From the NCBI GenBank assembly GCA_015680685.1, contig MNCI01010150.1, positions 568,345 through 632,344 on the forward strand: 64,000 nt of DNA, read 5' to 3'. Positions 34,734 to 48,684 of this stretch are shown piece after piece. The translations under genes and the position numbers were made by a program. The stretch's first letter is position 1. Every line of letters begins with the position of its first letter. The notes below the pieces were generated by a model. It had not been told where the DNA came from and searched no databases. It saw only the letters and a program-made list of their open reading frames with translations. The DNA comes from Gnetum montanum. Its lineage: Eukaryota > Streptophyta > Gnetopsida > Gnetales > Gnetaceae.

Positions 34734-36104
34734 AGATCTTAGCTCATAATTTGTTGCAAATCCAAGTAAGAAAAAGATGAATTTCACAAGCCTATTCTAT
34801 TTAGGATCTATGTGTTGGCGACCGTTTGGGACGCGACTGCCAACGAGTGTCCTCGAACAGGATTTAGGTGCCTGCTGGTCTCTGGCAACACGAAGGCTCA
34901 GATACCTCCAAATAAACTCAGTAGTTAATGTGAGTATGTGTGTGTGCTGTTGTGGCGTGTGGTTGTGTAAAATGTAACAATTGTGTTGTGTGTGAACTAC
35001 AAATGACTTACTTGAAAGAGATTCAACCAACTTTGCCCAGTACTTTGAGTTCTTGAAAATTTTCTATTTTGTTCAACTGCCTAGTCTACGCGGTCCTTAT
35101 AATACCTACTTGTAACAAATAAAATTTTGCAAAAACATTTGAGCACAACTCCGCAATCTACTCCTAATTTTCCCCAGAGAAAGAGATAGTTCCACAAGAA
35201 AACTAGAAATAGAGCAAGATTCGATGGAAATAAGCAGAAAAGAAAAGAAAGCAGATTTGTGTAGACCTCAAATATTTAAACAAGGTAAAATGACACGAGT
35301 AAACACTTCGCAATAAAGCTATCCCAAATTCAATATCTACGAATTGTTCAAACTTCCAAGGCTCAAACAAGCAATATCTTCAAGACAATCCTATTATGCT
35401 ACCAAAAATTGCTGCGTAAACTACCACGTACGAGACTCCATTTTGACTAGATAATAGATGTCAACGATTGCATTCAAACAGAACCTTTAAAAGACTTGAC
35501 AATTTCTGATTGAAATACCACGGGAATTCACTTTAAAGATAAAAAGAAGCTATTCTGGTCCCATCAAAATACCAAAGATTTTCTGAACCCTCTCGACTAC
35601 TGAATTGTTCAACGGCGTGACTACAAACAGAGGCTCTCTTACAACAATCCCAATAGCAGTTCCCACACGTTGCACAATAATGAAATTTACTACTAAAATG
35701 CTCTTAAGGCTTTTAAACACAAGCGCTTCTATGGCAAAATTTTAATAGAAATTTCTATCGGGCAACAAGAACAGTAAGAGCAATCTAAAAATCCCAAAAT
35801 TACTTGCCAAGGATGATACTATCTAAACCACTAGCTAAACAATTTAAACAAAACAAAAAATGAAATGCATAACTCACAGGACCATGACAAAGAGGCTGAA
35901 ATCTTTACTCTAGCAAGCCATCTTGCAAGCAATCGTCACAACTTCTTCTTTACAAAGCTCTTCTCCCAAGACTCAAAATGTCTCCAAGTGAGAGCCCAAA
36001 TGCTAACTTGTAGCCTTCTCAAAATGAGATGACAAGTCTTCTCCCAAAAGTCTTCCAAGTGATGTGAGAAGTGATGATCTCCTCTTCCTTTCCCCCCCTT
36101 GAAG

Positions 36105-36116
36105 CCTTTTTATAGG
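36105..36116 (-). promoter_or_regulatory. Minus-strand TATA box
   Basis: CTATAAAAAGGC on the minus strand, next to a C-rich/G-rich run at 36091-36098. Whether it drives a gene or a repeat is not known. Confidence 0.4.
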
Positions 36117-36418
36117 ATTCCAAGGTAGGTAGGGAAGTTACATTTTTAAAAATATCTCACCTAACTTCTCTCCCAAGTAACTTGATTAACCAATTAGAAA
36201 ATTGCTTGTCCAACAAGCTAGGAGAAAGTTATGTAGTTAGGGAGTTAGGAAGTTATGCATAAAATTAGGAGAATTTTATGCTAACATTAATGTAATGTAA
36301 CATTTAAATGGGATAATTAATATTGCAAATTTATAATGGGTAGTAATTTATATGTTTTAAAATAATATTTGTTAAGTCTCTAAATCAAGGCTTCATATAA
36401 TGAGTACTTCATGTTATG

Positions 36419-36451
36419 GATATATATATATATCTACATATATATATTATT
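36419..36451. repeat. AT dinucleotide microsatellite
   Basis: Two short (AT)n runs separated by CTAC. Confidence 0.85.
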
Positions 36452-36478
36452 GGTTAATTTATATTCCATTTTAAGTGG

Positions 36479-37130
36479 CAGAAGCAATTGAATAATTTCT
36501 GGTAAAAGCGGCGAAACGATTCTTCTTGTCTTCCCTGTAAATCGCGTGGAGGTTTCATCACAGTTCTAGGGCAACGGTCTTTCTCTTATTTCTGCCCAGA
36601 ACCTGCAAGAACCGACACATGTTTGAAGCAAGATTTAAAATGCAGCATCATCCAAAATCGCAGATTCAAACTGCCTCCGCACAATAAGGCCCTGCAAAAT
36701 CGTAACCGACGATCACCGCGGGGGAAGGCTCTGCAACTGCAATCTGACTCTGCCGTCGCGTGTTAGAGAAGAAAGGGGTTTTTTTTGGATAACGTTGTGT
36801 TGAACATACTATTTTAAACAGAGGGTTTCGGTTACCAGAGATTTTTCGTTTTGCCCCCAAATTGACTTAGGGCTTCCTGCGTTTTTGTTTGAAAATTTTC
36901 CCTTGAATCTTTACCGCCATTGCCATTGATTGTAGAACCAAGGGCTAACGTTTTATGGATCTGCATCTNNNNNNNNNNNNNNNNNNNNNNNNNNNNNNNN
37001 NNNNNNNNNNNNNNNNNNNNNNNNNNTTTTTGTTTAATTCCTATTTTACATGAAATTTCAAATGTTGTCTTAAGGATATGACCGAATTTAACAACTGGGA
37101 CCTGCAACTTTGTGCCTTCCACATAAATAA
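36479..37130. other. Less AT-rich segment, possible gene edge
   Basis: This stretch has more G+C and more CpG (for example around 36700-36760) than its surroundings and contains a gap (36969-37026). A 64-codon minus-strand frame (36666-36860) includes RRQSQIAVAEPSPAVIVGYD, but I recognise no family. It could be the 5' part of a low-copy gene or simply another repeat. Confidence 0.25.
36969..37026. other. Assembly gap (58 N)
   Basis: Run of N of unknown true length. Confidence 1.
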
Positions 37131-38282
37131 TATACTCCCTTCCTTACTGATTTTACTATCCTCTGATATTTGACAAGGAAATAATCCGACACTTTCATCT
37201 TGTACCCAAAAGGCTTCAACATCAAAATTTTTTTACCAGTGAATCAATAAAAAAAAAAAAACATCCATCAACCTTCAACATTAAAGCTGTAATTTACTTA
37301 CAACCATGGATTCCTCCAATTTTGAATAAAATATTTTAACTGTTCCATAGAATGGCCAAATGTGCCAACACTATGTACCAAAAACATCTAAAAATAAATT
37401 TAGATATCTTCGAGGTTAAAGTATGTATGATTGAGATGGCATGAATGAAGATGTTCTTACATAACCAAAGATGTAGCATGGCTTCTCATAATGATTACTA
37501 AAATATTAAAAATAATGCCACTTGCTTTTTGAAAGTAGCATAACTCATATTGGACAATTAATCACATAAATTTTTTATAAAAGTAAACAGTGCCTTCACA
37601 TGTGTCATTTTAACTATTTCAAGACTTCCTCCATTAATCATAAGCATCATCCCTAAACTAAAGCAATCTTGTCTAACAATGTGTTAATGTTGCCAACAAC
37701 CAACTCATCTTACAGTCTTCAAAGGAAAGTACAAAAATAAATAACCTCTATGTTAGCTTTTATTTTTTGATTGATCATGAGAAATTTACACAAATAGATC
37801 TTAGATGTGTCTAAGTTAGGTTTCAACCCAAAACTATGTGTACTTATAAGTTACATAACCCAATTGACATAGTCATCTGCTCTTTAGTCAATGTTCTATT
37901 GCATGTTATCTTTTAGACACAAGTTTTTCTTTAGGGACACATCATCTCTCCTCAGCAAATAAGCCTATTAAAATTGTCAAATGACTATACAGGTTCATTA
38001 TATCCACCTCTCTATAACTTTCTTTAATGTCTTCATGTACTTTTCTTTATCAAAGTAAATGCATCTAATGTTGTAGTTAGGTTGTAGCCTTCAACATAGC
38101 TCACATAGCTAGTTGCAATTGATACAATTTTGAGATGAGCAAAGAGCAATGGATATAGCCACAACTCTTCTATAGATGTGGATGTTACTTCCTTTTTAAA
38201 AAAATTCTGCATAAAAAATATCAAAGCACATATAGCATCATTGTTACAAATAGATGGTGTGATTAACAATCATGTGACAAAT
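37131..38282. other. Unassigned AT-rich DNA
   Basis: Only a minus-strand frame (38033-38269) of unclear origin is present. No family was recognised. Confidence 0.4.
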
Positions 38283-38820
38283 AGAATTGAAGCAAGATGG
38301 ATAAGATGACAAGAAGCTCATGGTGTAATTTGTGATAACAAAATTCCTATTAGAATGAAGAAAAAGCATTTTAAAAACTTATCAAACCTACAATTCTATA
38401 TGATGTAGAATGTTGGCCAATCAAAAGGCATTAAGAATAATGTGTGAAAATTGTTGAGATGAAAATGCTAAGGTGGATTTGGGCATCATTAGAAAAGAAA
38501 AAAATTAACAATTCTCTTATTAGGGGCTGTTCGGGGTAGCACCCATAACTAAAAAGATAAAGGTAAGTTGTTTTAGATGATTTAGACTTATACAAAGAAG
38601 ACTAGAGACTGCACCAAATAAAAAGATTGCTTGATTGATGTATAGGCAAAATAACAAAGAGGATGACCAAAATATACTTGGTATGCAAGAATAAAGAAAA
38701 AAATCCAAGATTTGGATATTAATGTTTATTTCACTTGTAAAAGAGGAAAATGAAAAAAAAAAAATTCATATAGTCAACCCAATATAGTTAGGATAAGGCT
38801 AGGGTAATGATCATGAAGAA
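38283..38820 (+). mobile_element. RTE-like LINE 3' remnant
   Basis: Plus-strand translation resembles the C-terminal part of plant RTE-like LINE ORFs: RIEARWIR, GVICDNKIPIRMKKK, NVGQSKGIKN and KLLRWKC in order, then further decayed pieces. It ends in GGATAAGGCTAGGGTAATGATC, the same tail type as the LINEs at 19568 and 26126. The frame is heavily broken. Confidence 0.65.
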
Positions 38821-40615
38821 ATCACAAAAAGAAATTTCTCCAAATTTCATGTTTGGGAAGGGAAAAAATGAAACATTTAACAAGCCAATAGCACTTTAAA
38901 TAAACCATTTTGGGAATGCATATGACTATAAGGTGAAAAACCATGCCAATTTTTACATTGTAGATAGTTATGTCATGTAACTACAATATATGAAAAGTTG
39001 TTGCATGTGACTATAACATGAGATCATGGTATTTTCATTATTTTAGAAATGCAAACATTTTATTTATTAATAAAAATAGACATGCAAGGGGTTCTAAAAG
39101 TTTCTACTCCCACTTAGTCATCTAAGATAGTAAGGGTAGAAAATCATAAACTTTGGAATATAGACTAGCTCCTCTTACTAGTCTATTGCTCACATACAAC
39201 CTAGTCAAAGGACTCAAAACCCACTTGTAACACAATTTATTATCATGAATTATATACTTGGTAACTTATTATTATTGTATAAGAAACTCTATCTTCTACA
39301 ACAACTACTAATTGGTCAAATTACGGTTCTCAACAAATAGATCATTCAGATATTAGCAATACTGGAGCATAAACAATTGCTATAAATTACTATATAGATG
39401 GGGGAATGCATGCTCATTTGTTGCACTAGTGGTTTGAGATTAGAAATTGCATTTTTTTTACTATTTTCTACTTCATCTTATAGTCTATTATATGATTTGA
39501 TTTCAACAAATAGGCAACATGGGTACCAAAAAATATCTTTAATAATATAGCATGGCTAAATAAATGAGCTTACATAGTTACAAGGGTATTCATCAATACC
39601 TTGATCTAGAGCATTTGAAGGAACACATGTTGCAACAAGAGGTAGAGAGACTCTCTTTCTATATATGTACTCTACATCATATTGGAACTAAAACTAGATA
39701 ACTATATGTACCTTTAGGACATATAGTTAACATGATACTTTAATAGAACTTAAGAAATACTTAACTATGTGTCAATTTAACATACCCATCAAACTCATGA
39801 CTTGCAAATCAAAAGTTGTATGTTTAAACTCAATTATAAATATCAAGTAATTAGAAAGTTAGACATTGCTTACTTAGTTCAAGAATGCAACTTGTGATTT
39901 GTAGTTTTGACTCCAAGTTGTATGTTGAGACATGTGCTACATGGAAGACATGATAAAAATATACATTCATATACTATGGTAATATGTAGATAGCCATAAA
40001 AATGATAAATATGATGTAATTATCAATGATAGGTAGCTCAAGTGCTTAGCTCATTATCTTGTTAGGGAAGAGATTGTTATTTTAAGTCTCACTCAAGGCA
40101 TTATTATATTCTTTTATAATGCTTCTAATGTCTCTTGTTGGCTATATGTCTTAGGATATAACTATAGTTAAATTATTTCAAGTTTAAAAATCCCTAAATA
40201 TGAAGTAATTAAATATAAAAAAAAATAAATAGTCACTTGCAATATAGACAAAAAATACTAGACTCATTAATTTATTAAGTAAATTACTTTGAGTTCATAT
40301 ATCCCATGTTAGATTACTTGTATTCTAGGCAAGTTCAATGAAAAGTTTTCAAAATAGCTTATTTTTTAAAGTACATTAATATGCCTAGAACAATGGCTCT
40401 TAGATAGCATACTTAAATTCCTAGTACTATGATTTAAACCAAGTACCTTCGAGTGCAAAGTAATACTAGCTAACTAATTGATGTTTTTTCCCTTTAAATG
40501 AATTATTTATTTCTTTATACCAATTTTACCAAATGTGCATTATGGAACATATGTAAATTGCAAAATCATCTTATTGGGCCAACTAGAAGATTTTCATGGA
40601 AGAGATCTTAACAAT
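38821..40615. other. Unassigned AT-rich DNA
   Basis: No gene was recognised. A possible tRNA-derived repeat remnant lies near 40030-40090 (AGCTCAAGTGCTTAGCTC, then TTTTAAGTCTCA), but this is weak. Confidence 0.4.
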
Positions 40616-40662
40616 GAGATGTTAGCCTAGTGGTAAGACTTTTAATTTGGAAACTCTATTTT
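40616..40662 (+). mobile_element. SINE 5' fragment
   Basis: GATGTTAGCCTAGTGGTAAG and TTTTAATTTGGAAACTC match the head of the SINE at 18849-19007. Only about 45 bp with the A-box remain. Confidence 0.6.
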
Positions 40663-41169
40663 TCATTATATCTCAATATTATGCTTCTTAAGCTTTTAAA
40701 CCTTGAACCTTGCTTGTATTACATATTTGAAAATATTAAATTTTGTATTTCTTTTCTTGATTATTATTATCTTGGTATTTGCTAGTGCTTAGTGCCTCTT
40801 GTGAATGATTGGTTGGAAGGATGGTTGATAAGTAGCAAGAGTTCTTAATGCCCAACCATATAAGTCACAAGCATACATAAGAAACTAGATCATAATTCAT
40901 GGATGGAACAATATCTTATACTAGCATGTTGACAATGAGTCCACAATCACTATCTTCTTACTAAAGTTAGTTGAAATCATGATGTATGGTTTAACTCAGT
41001 AACGTATAAAAAGGATCATCACCTAGAGTGATAGTGCGCATCCTACTAAGTGAGATCCCGGGAGGATTGGTAGATGAGTAAAAGTCTAACCTCTTCAAGT
41101 GGCTGCACCTAGGCTTGAACCTAGGTCATTGACTTAAGAAACAAACTCTAAGGCATATGATTGATTAGT

Positions 41170-41800
41170 ATTGACTAGCTCATAAAGTGCTAGGTGAAAC
41201 ATAATGAAATGAATGTAAATTCTATTAACTAAGAGGTTATGTAAATGAAAATTTATTCTCACCTAATGGTGATAAGCATCTGTTCTTGGTTTTTTGTACA
41301 CACATAGGCTGGTATAAGCACCACTAGGATTAGTAAGCAATGTTGCTATTGAGCGAATCAAGCAAAGATACTACTTGGTTACTAGATGATTATACATTAG
41401 TGCTTGAAACCATTCATATTCATATTTATTTTGCCAACGTTAATGAACATGAAATAAGTAAATGATATTGTAAATGTAAATAATATAGAAAAAGTAAATG
41501 ACATCGAGAAAGTAAATATAATATAAATGAAATGTTGCAATGATGAAAACAATCTCGCTCTTTATTACCAAACATGGAATATATCCAAGTACACTCCACT
41601 CAATAAAGATGTCATACAATTATTAATCAACACATTGTGGGCACTTGCAACTATCTCTAAGATCACAAAAAAAAATTGTAAGAGTTCAATTATAAGGTGG
41701 ACCAAAAGATAAGTTTGACATGATGGCGGCCTCATATTTATAAAAATGACCTCAACCCACCACATTATATCTACAACATTATAGTTGCATAGAGAAATTC
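41170..41800 (-). repeat. Decayed LTR related to the A-D family
   Basis: In minus orientation it matches B's LTR by position: ATTAACTAAG, GATAAGCATCTGTTC, TTGCAATGATGAAAACAATC, CTTTATTACC, then ATTGTGGGCA and a TATA-like CTCATATTTATA. The ends are indistinct and no internal region accompanies it. It is the oldest family member seen here. Confidence 0.65.
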
Positions 41801-44182
41801 GATTTACTAATGGTGGTGGTCCATTGTTGGTATTTTATTTATATTTTATATTTTATTTTACTCTAAGATTTTAGAATAAAGTAAGAATGTGACTATGAAG
41901 ATGTTAAATAAATATTCGAGGTTATTCTAGTTATTCTTTATGATGCTTGGTAACCCATTCTTGAACATGTGCGCTAATTCTAGTATTTTCTTGGTGACTT
42001 TAACCTATTGGTTGATCATTGGATCTTATTCATTAATTCATGTTACCTAATTTTTAGAAAATATCTTATTAATTATTTATTCTTGAAATTACGCAAACTA
42101 TAAATTTTATACCTATAAATATCAAACAATTCTAGATCTCTTGGCATCAATTATGCATCTCTCTCTTTCATGATTGTGTTTGTGATTATGCTTGGCTGAT
42201 CTCTTGAAGGGTTCTAAATCTAAACTTGTCTTGGCTTCGTAAAGATTGGATCTTAGCTAATTTAATAAGGCAGAAAAAATATTCTTAAGTTCATCAATTC
42301 GATTAGCAACGTATACTTTTGGATTTGTTGTTCTTCTACATGATATTTTGATTTTCGAATCTAACCTTTGGTTTTAGCTATTTTGTTTCATAATTTGTTG
42401 TTTTTCATATTTTTTGCTTCTCATTTTATCATATTCTTTCTTTCGCATCATCTACTCTTAACCATAGTGGTGATGACAACATTTCAAAATGGTTGCGACA
42501 AAACTTGTGATGGATTTCTAGCACACATCTAATTTGGGAATGTTGTCATCAATATCTAGTGTGGGTGTTAGCTTCTATATCAATGTATAGCAAACATTTC
42601 AAATGTGTATGGGTATAGTCAACATCTTAGAATGCTATGAACAATCATTTATAATGTACGTTAATGAATAGAGAGAATACTAGCTAGTCAATAGGCAAGA
42701 ATTGTGGATCATGTCACTTGATGATTGTACATTTAGTCTATATTAAATCTAGATTTAGGATCCTAGTGAGGCTTAGATATTAAGGTAATTATTTCACAAC
42801 CCAAATTTAACCATAGATAACTTTATAAAATCACTTAAGGGACATGATTTAATTCCATATATTCCATATGAAAAACTTAAAATCCAAAATTGGAAAACCT
42901 TAAACCATCAAGTATGAAATAATAAACTACTTGTCACACTTGAAGAATCCATAAAGGATAGATAACTAAAATCCAAGAAATGTTATTCCAAGAACTTAAG
43001 TGAAAATTCTTAATGTATAAGGTATAAGAGATATATAAGTTGATTGTAAAGACCATTTTACAAATTCATAACATGGCTTAAAAATACAATAATTATTGAA
43101 TCTTTTGCTTCTTAATTGCTAATGCTTCTCTAGTGCACCCAATCTAGAATCTACATTGTCACGTCAAAATTCCATGTGAGACTCATATCTAAAAATTTAC
43201 ATGAAAAAAATATAGGAAGGTTTAGAACACCTTTACTATAGAGGAAACTACATTGGTGCTGCCTATAACAAGCTAGAAGATGGGTCCCACATTACAAGGT
43301 ATGTTGTTAGAAACAACAACAAATACAATTAATTTTTTTATTAATCAAGTCCATTAACATTACTATTAATGCATTAGTTACCACATTAACTAAAGATTTG
43401 CATTTCTAGTGATATGATGTGAATTATTGCATCAAACGATTGAATAACTACAAGATTGATACCAACTTAAACTAGCCATCAAGGAATTTTTGGTATAATA
43501 CCTCATCTATTTAGGCTAATCCTCATGCAAGACAAGACCAACTATTGGGTGAGAAATCCTCATGCATGTTCAAAACAACTATAGGATTACATGATGGCAA
43601 GTATTAATGATATAGCTTTCCTCATTTTTTAAATCCTCAATATCACCTAAGGTTTTCTAATGTAAGTTGTACATTGCTAGATTGATAGAATCCTCTAAAT
43701 CAATGTTAGCATGACAAGACCAACCAGGCAGCATGCCACTACATTGAAAAAATCCTCTAAATTGATTTCATGATAAGGACCTACCTATTTCTACATTAAT
43801 AGTCTTTTTTCTACAAACCTTGTTAATCAATCACCCTGAGGTCCGATTCATTGGCTTTTAACACCATGAATGTTAAGTTTATAGGACTAATGATGAACAA
43901 ATTAATAGCTAGACACAATGAAAGATGATAAGACCAAAGACACATATCCTAATATGATTTTATTAATATTTGAAATATGTGAAACATCAGGTTCAAACAA
44001 TAAATGGTCATAATAACACTTAGTAGTTACAACTAAATGTTAATAAATATCTTAATGAAATTAACAAATTATCAAAATAATACAACATTGTAATATTGCA
44101 GTGGTGGATAACACCATGACTATGTAATAATAAACATCATGGTGTAACTAATACAATACAAATAAAATGAGATGATGAGATT
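41801..44182. other. Unassigned AT-rich DNA
   Basis: No coding or RNA feature could be supported. The right end (AGATT at 44178-44182) is the target duplication of element C. Confidence 0.45.
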
Positions 44183-45037
44183 TGATGAATAAGAATTTGT
44201 CAGTCCTCGACGTTGGATACTCAACGTTGGAGCCAAGAAGAGATGTCAGATATCTAATGTCATCTCCTCTGGGTTGGCCTATAAATACAACACTTGCACA
44301 CCCAGTTGAGACAAGAAGGGTAGCAGTAGAAGATAGTTTTAGTTTTCAGTTTTTGGTAGTCTTTTTTAAATTTTTTTTATTCCTAGTGCATGCCTGTAAT
44401 GTGATGTTTGTAATCGTACGACACCTTTGTTCAAGTGTGATGTACTTGGACACGTTACATGACTAGCAATAAAGATCTAGATTACTACCATCATTGTAGC
44501 ATCCACTTAGATTATTATTGCCTTTGATTGCTAATTATTTACTACTTTCTTAGTTAAATGTTTCCATTTATTGCTATTTACTATTCTTGTTATTAGAAAT
44601 GTGTATGCCTTAATCATGAGCTTTTAAGTGTAGATATTGGGTAACCCAGCAATGTATTATTTGACATACCTAGTGACATATGCGTGGAAATTCTTGAAGT
44701 TGTCTCACGAAGTCCAAGACATATATGGATGATTAAGGGTTCATACCTAGCACACATAGGCTAGTTAGATTTCACTTTTCATTGTCCATTAGCTTAATTA
44801 ATTTACCTCTTTATCGTCATCAGTAGTAGCATAGAATTAGATAACATCATACACCTCACTTTGGACTAACCCATATGTAACAAAGCTACTACTAGTCCAA
44901 GTGGGAAGACAAAGAATTGCGATCAGAGCATAACGATCTAGATACCACAACTAGTCCCATCCATGGAATTTGATCGGACCATGTGTGAATGCTTGTGATT
45001 CATATGGTTGAGCATAGGTGTACCTCATTGCTCATCA
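44183..45037 (+). repeat. 5' LTR of element C
   Basis: Starts TGATGAAT and ends GCTCATCA. U3 has CTCGACGTTGGATACTC and AACGTTGG blocks, then a GTCAGATATCTAATGTC palindrome, then TATAAATA near 44281. AATAAA lies near 44468. Confidence 0.92.
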
Positions 45038-45038
45038 T

Positions 45039-45059
45039 TAGCACTGTTGTTGGGGATGG
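45039..45059 (+). other. Primer binding site of element C
   Basis: TAGCACTGTTGTTGGGGATGG, a decayed tRNA-Asp-type site right after the LTR. Confidence 0.7.
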
Positions 45060-45162
45060 TGCTAGTTATTTAGATCAGTTATATTATACACAATCATTAT
45101 AAAGGTATTAATGATACATCTTTCAGAAAATATTAAATCACACACACTATAAAACAAGAACA

Positions 45163-47622
45163 ATGTCTCTCTCACATGGCAGTGACTATGTGATAAATAG
45201 TAAACACATTCATTGGAGAACTAACAAGATATACGATGAAGAATATTGGAGTGATCAACCCTATGCAGGGATTTCTTATGATCATGACCACCCTAATGAC
45301 AATCAAAGACTACATTCACATAAGGCAGACAATCTTGGAGGAGATGACATGAGTCCTAAACTAGGGGAGGCCTCCAGGCCTAAGACCTCCTTGAAAATCA
45401 AAACTGATATATTAACAAACCCCAAAGAACACCATAAAAGCCATGGAAATTCTTCCAGTTCCTCATCCTTCTCTTCCCCTTCAACATCTAGTTCTGATGA
45501 AGATGAACATAAGTATAGAGATAGAGATCCACTAAAGGGTCAAACTAAAATTTGAAATTAAACCCATGAGAAAGGTACAAATGACATCATCACAATTAAA
45601 CGAATAGAGATAGGCATTTCCCTCACAATTTATTTGATAACGATGAACCCTTGTTGGCCACTAAGAGCCTAATGCAGATCACAAAGGCAATAAAGATATA
45701 TATGAGGCATCATAAAAAGAGTTGTCTACCCAAGCTTAACATGAACAATATTCCTAAATTTGTAGGAGGCTATGATTCAAACCCCCAACATCATTTACAA
45801 GACTTCCATGATGTCTGTGTTTTCTACAACATTGAAAGTGTATGAAAAAAGCTTAAGATATTTCCTAGGACACTAATTGATAGAGCTAAAGTGTGGTATA
45901 GAACGTTGAGACCAAATTCAATTTGACGATGGTCCATAATGCTGGAGCTATTCAATGAGAAATACCAAACCTATGTGAGATTGTCCAATTTGAGGAGACA
46001 GATCCAAGAGTGGAAGCAAGAACAACATGAACCCATGGACATGGCCTTAGATAGATATTATGCCTTACTAAATAGATGCCTAGGCCATGGTTTCTCTGAG
46101 GAAAGGAAACTTTTCCACATCATAGATGGGATTTGTAATGAAACACAAGAGACTCTTGGGATGTTTTCCCCAGGGCAATTATATGAGCTCCAAGCCCATA
46201 AGATCTAAGAACATGTGACAAAAGAAGAAGGAGAGATATGTAAATGGGAGAATGTTAAGAAATATCAATGGGAACCAACTCTTCAACAAAAGGAGGCCCA
46301 AATCTATGGTAAAGAGAATGAAACCACTTTTGATAAGGTGATACCACAACAAAAATTGCTGATACAGAATTCTATTGATGAACTAGAAGCAAAGTTTAAT
46401 AAGATGTCCAAATGGATATGTGAAAATGTTTCAACTTTCATTGATACGGTCGAGGAGAGGATCATGCAAAACAAGCCAGGTGATCATACTAAATAGGGGA
46501 TACAAAATCAAGAAATAACTAGGAACACTTTTTGGCAAATGAGAAAGATGGCTAAAGCAAGTGAGGCTATAGACTCAACCATATATGAAGATAATGGATG
46601 TGATATTTGCATATATGACCATCCGAAGGCCATTGCCCACTCTTGTTACATCTACAGGAGTATTGGGTAGGTGCCTTAAATCTGAAGTTTATGCAAAATC
46701 ACATGCATGGGAGATAGGTAATTATAGATAGTCCCACAACCGATCGTACCATCCTAGGGGGACCCATTACTAGCCTTAACACAGTTATCAACAGTAGTGG
46801 AAATGGTCACAGTCATTGGGGAGGCCACCACCAAATCAACCATATCCATCGAAACCACCAGGATATTATGTTCAACATCCTCTTTTGCCAACAAGTTCTA
46901 CATCCTCTACTTCCAATTGCCACTACCACTCTCTTGAGTACCATCAACCCATGACATCCCCTAAGGGATCACCACCTTGCACCTCTTACCATTCATCCTA
47001 CCCTTGATATTCTCATGCTCCACCTCATTATATGCCACCACCAGCAACATAGGAAGGGTTGACACCACAATATCAACAAATGCTTGCCACTTGTATTGCA
47101 AATGTGCATAAACATGCTAATACTAGTGGGTCTAAACCACAACATCGAAAATGTCCCTTCTAGAGGAAAGTCTGTAAGCCAAAGCAAACCATGCATGGAA
47201 CCACCATATCATTTGAGCTAGCACAATGCCAATTTGATGCACCACGTTCCCTATCCCAACCAATATCCTCTGATCATACACAAGGACCACCATCCATCAG
47301 TACTCCAATTCCAAATTGAACTAATGAATCTACAAGCATGGGGAGAAAAATACATCCATGCATATCATATCATGATCAAGGGTGCAATTGTGGGCTAGTC
47401 ATCCATAATGTTAACACACCTCATGCCCTGACCCATCATACATTTAACCATCAAGTGCGTGAACAATGATTTTTCCACCTAGCCATCGCACCACCAATAG
47501 ACACTTGGTGGCTAGGGTATGGACAGCTACCAATGTTTCATACATGCATGGATCCTAATTATCCACTTATTAATCCTTGTCATGGCCAAATGTTTAGTCT
47601 TAGGGGTCATCCCCCATTCTAG
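45163..47622 (+). pseudogene. gag: Gag polyprotein of element C, broken
   Basis: Starts MSLSHGSDYVINSKHIHWRT at 45163 and is open for 130 codons. This part includes the Ser-rich acidic segment (SSSSSSFSSPSTSSSDEDEH) missing from A and B. The capsid-like domain follows in pieces (45651-45845, 45939-46208; RRQIQEWKQEQHEPMDMALD). A zinc-knuckle remnant (CDICIYDHPK, then a frameshift) lies near 46590. The Pro/Tyr/His-rich tail ends at TAG 47620. Stops and at least one frameshift interrupt the frame. It has the longest and most divergent gag region of the four elements. Confidence 0.82.
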
Positions 47623-48684
47623 TCTTTAGGATTTTTAAGTGCTTTTCATATTTTTGTTTTAAAATTATTTGTCATTTTCCTATTTCTTGATCCAATTTTT
47701 CCTATTTCTTCCAATTTCTTCTATTTGTTATTTTCTTTTCTTTGTTATTGAATAAAATGATCACGTTGCCCATTAAGGTGAGGTTTTCTCTATGTTGTCA
47801 AGTCATAAGGGATTGATTATTTGGACATTGAGACCACAACATCCATCCATACATTCCATTAATAAGAGGTTCTTGCCATGGTCATAATGATAATATTTTC
47901 CATCATCCAACCTAATAATAAATCTATAATCATTGTGTTTGGACAGAAGAGTGTAGGACCAAGGTGGAATGTGAAAAGTGTGACATCAAGGAAAATTGTG
48001 GATTCTCTTTTGCCACTTCTATATGTTCTATCTTGTTGCTAAGGTTGTAACCATGTCCTTGTATATCTAATGAAAAATGGGAGTAAGAGTAACCTAAAAT
48101 GGCACTGAATAAACTTCTACAGGTTCCACTAGAAAGACATGTACCCATGCTTGAAGGTTGACAGCTTCTCATAATAATAATAAAAAAAAAGAGAGTAAAA
48201 AAGAAAAAAAACATGTATGTGCCATAAATAAAGCTCCTTTCTTGGACAAAACGCAAAGTGATGTTACTCGCAACTATGATAGTCTTATGGTCATCCACCG
48301 ATGGGATGAAACAATGCGATGTCACTGCAAGGTGGTGTGGACTTGGTTTGAAATCTTGGAAAGAAGGACACATGGTTATTTAACCATTAATAACACACAA
48401 GGTTTCATGGTACCCATGGTATGACGTCACATCCAAATTTCTGTAATCCCTTCTACTGTCCATCTCATCTTGTTGTTCAGATGATCATAACTTGTGGTTG
48501 TGTGTAACATAGAGCTATTATCTCAAACTGATGGTTTTAACATGTGTGTTTTGTTTCACATGTATGCATTGCATTCAACCCCTTTAGTGCCTATGAACAT
48601 TTTTAGGTATGGTTACACAAGGACATCATAGGCTATAGCTTGCTTTGGGGAGGATCCACTTGTGTAATTTTTGTAATTCGTACT
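47623..48684 (+). other. Spacer of element C, left part
   Basis: Aligns with A's spacer and includes an A-rich purine tract (about 48173-48210). It is interrupted at 48684 by element D and resumes at 57387. Confidence 0.65.

Larger units (their letters stand above)
34734..36478 (-). other. Unclassified segment with minus-strand TATA box
   Basis: No coding homology was recognised. A strong TATA-like CTATAAAAAGGC lies on the minus strand (36105-36116), followed on that strand by over 1 kb with no convincing frame, as in a long leader or LTR R-U5 region. A TTGGCGACCG..GGGACGCG stretch near 34813 vaguely resembles a primer site, but in the opposite orientation. It could be a fragment of an unrelated LTR element that truncated B. 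Confidence 0.3.

Noticed and set aside
34811-34835. Primer-binding-site-like GGCGACCGTTTGGGACG
   Set aside because: No LTR end lies next to it in the right orientation, and it opposes the TATA box at 36105.
41085-41140. tRNA-like stretch with GGTTCAAGCC on the minus strand
   Set aside because: Only a B-box-like motif is visible; no clear A-box, ends or target duplication.
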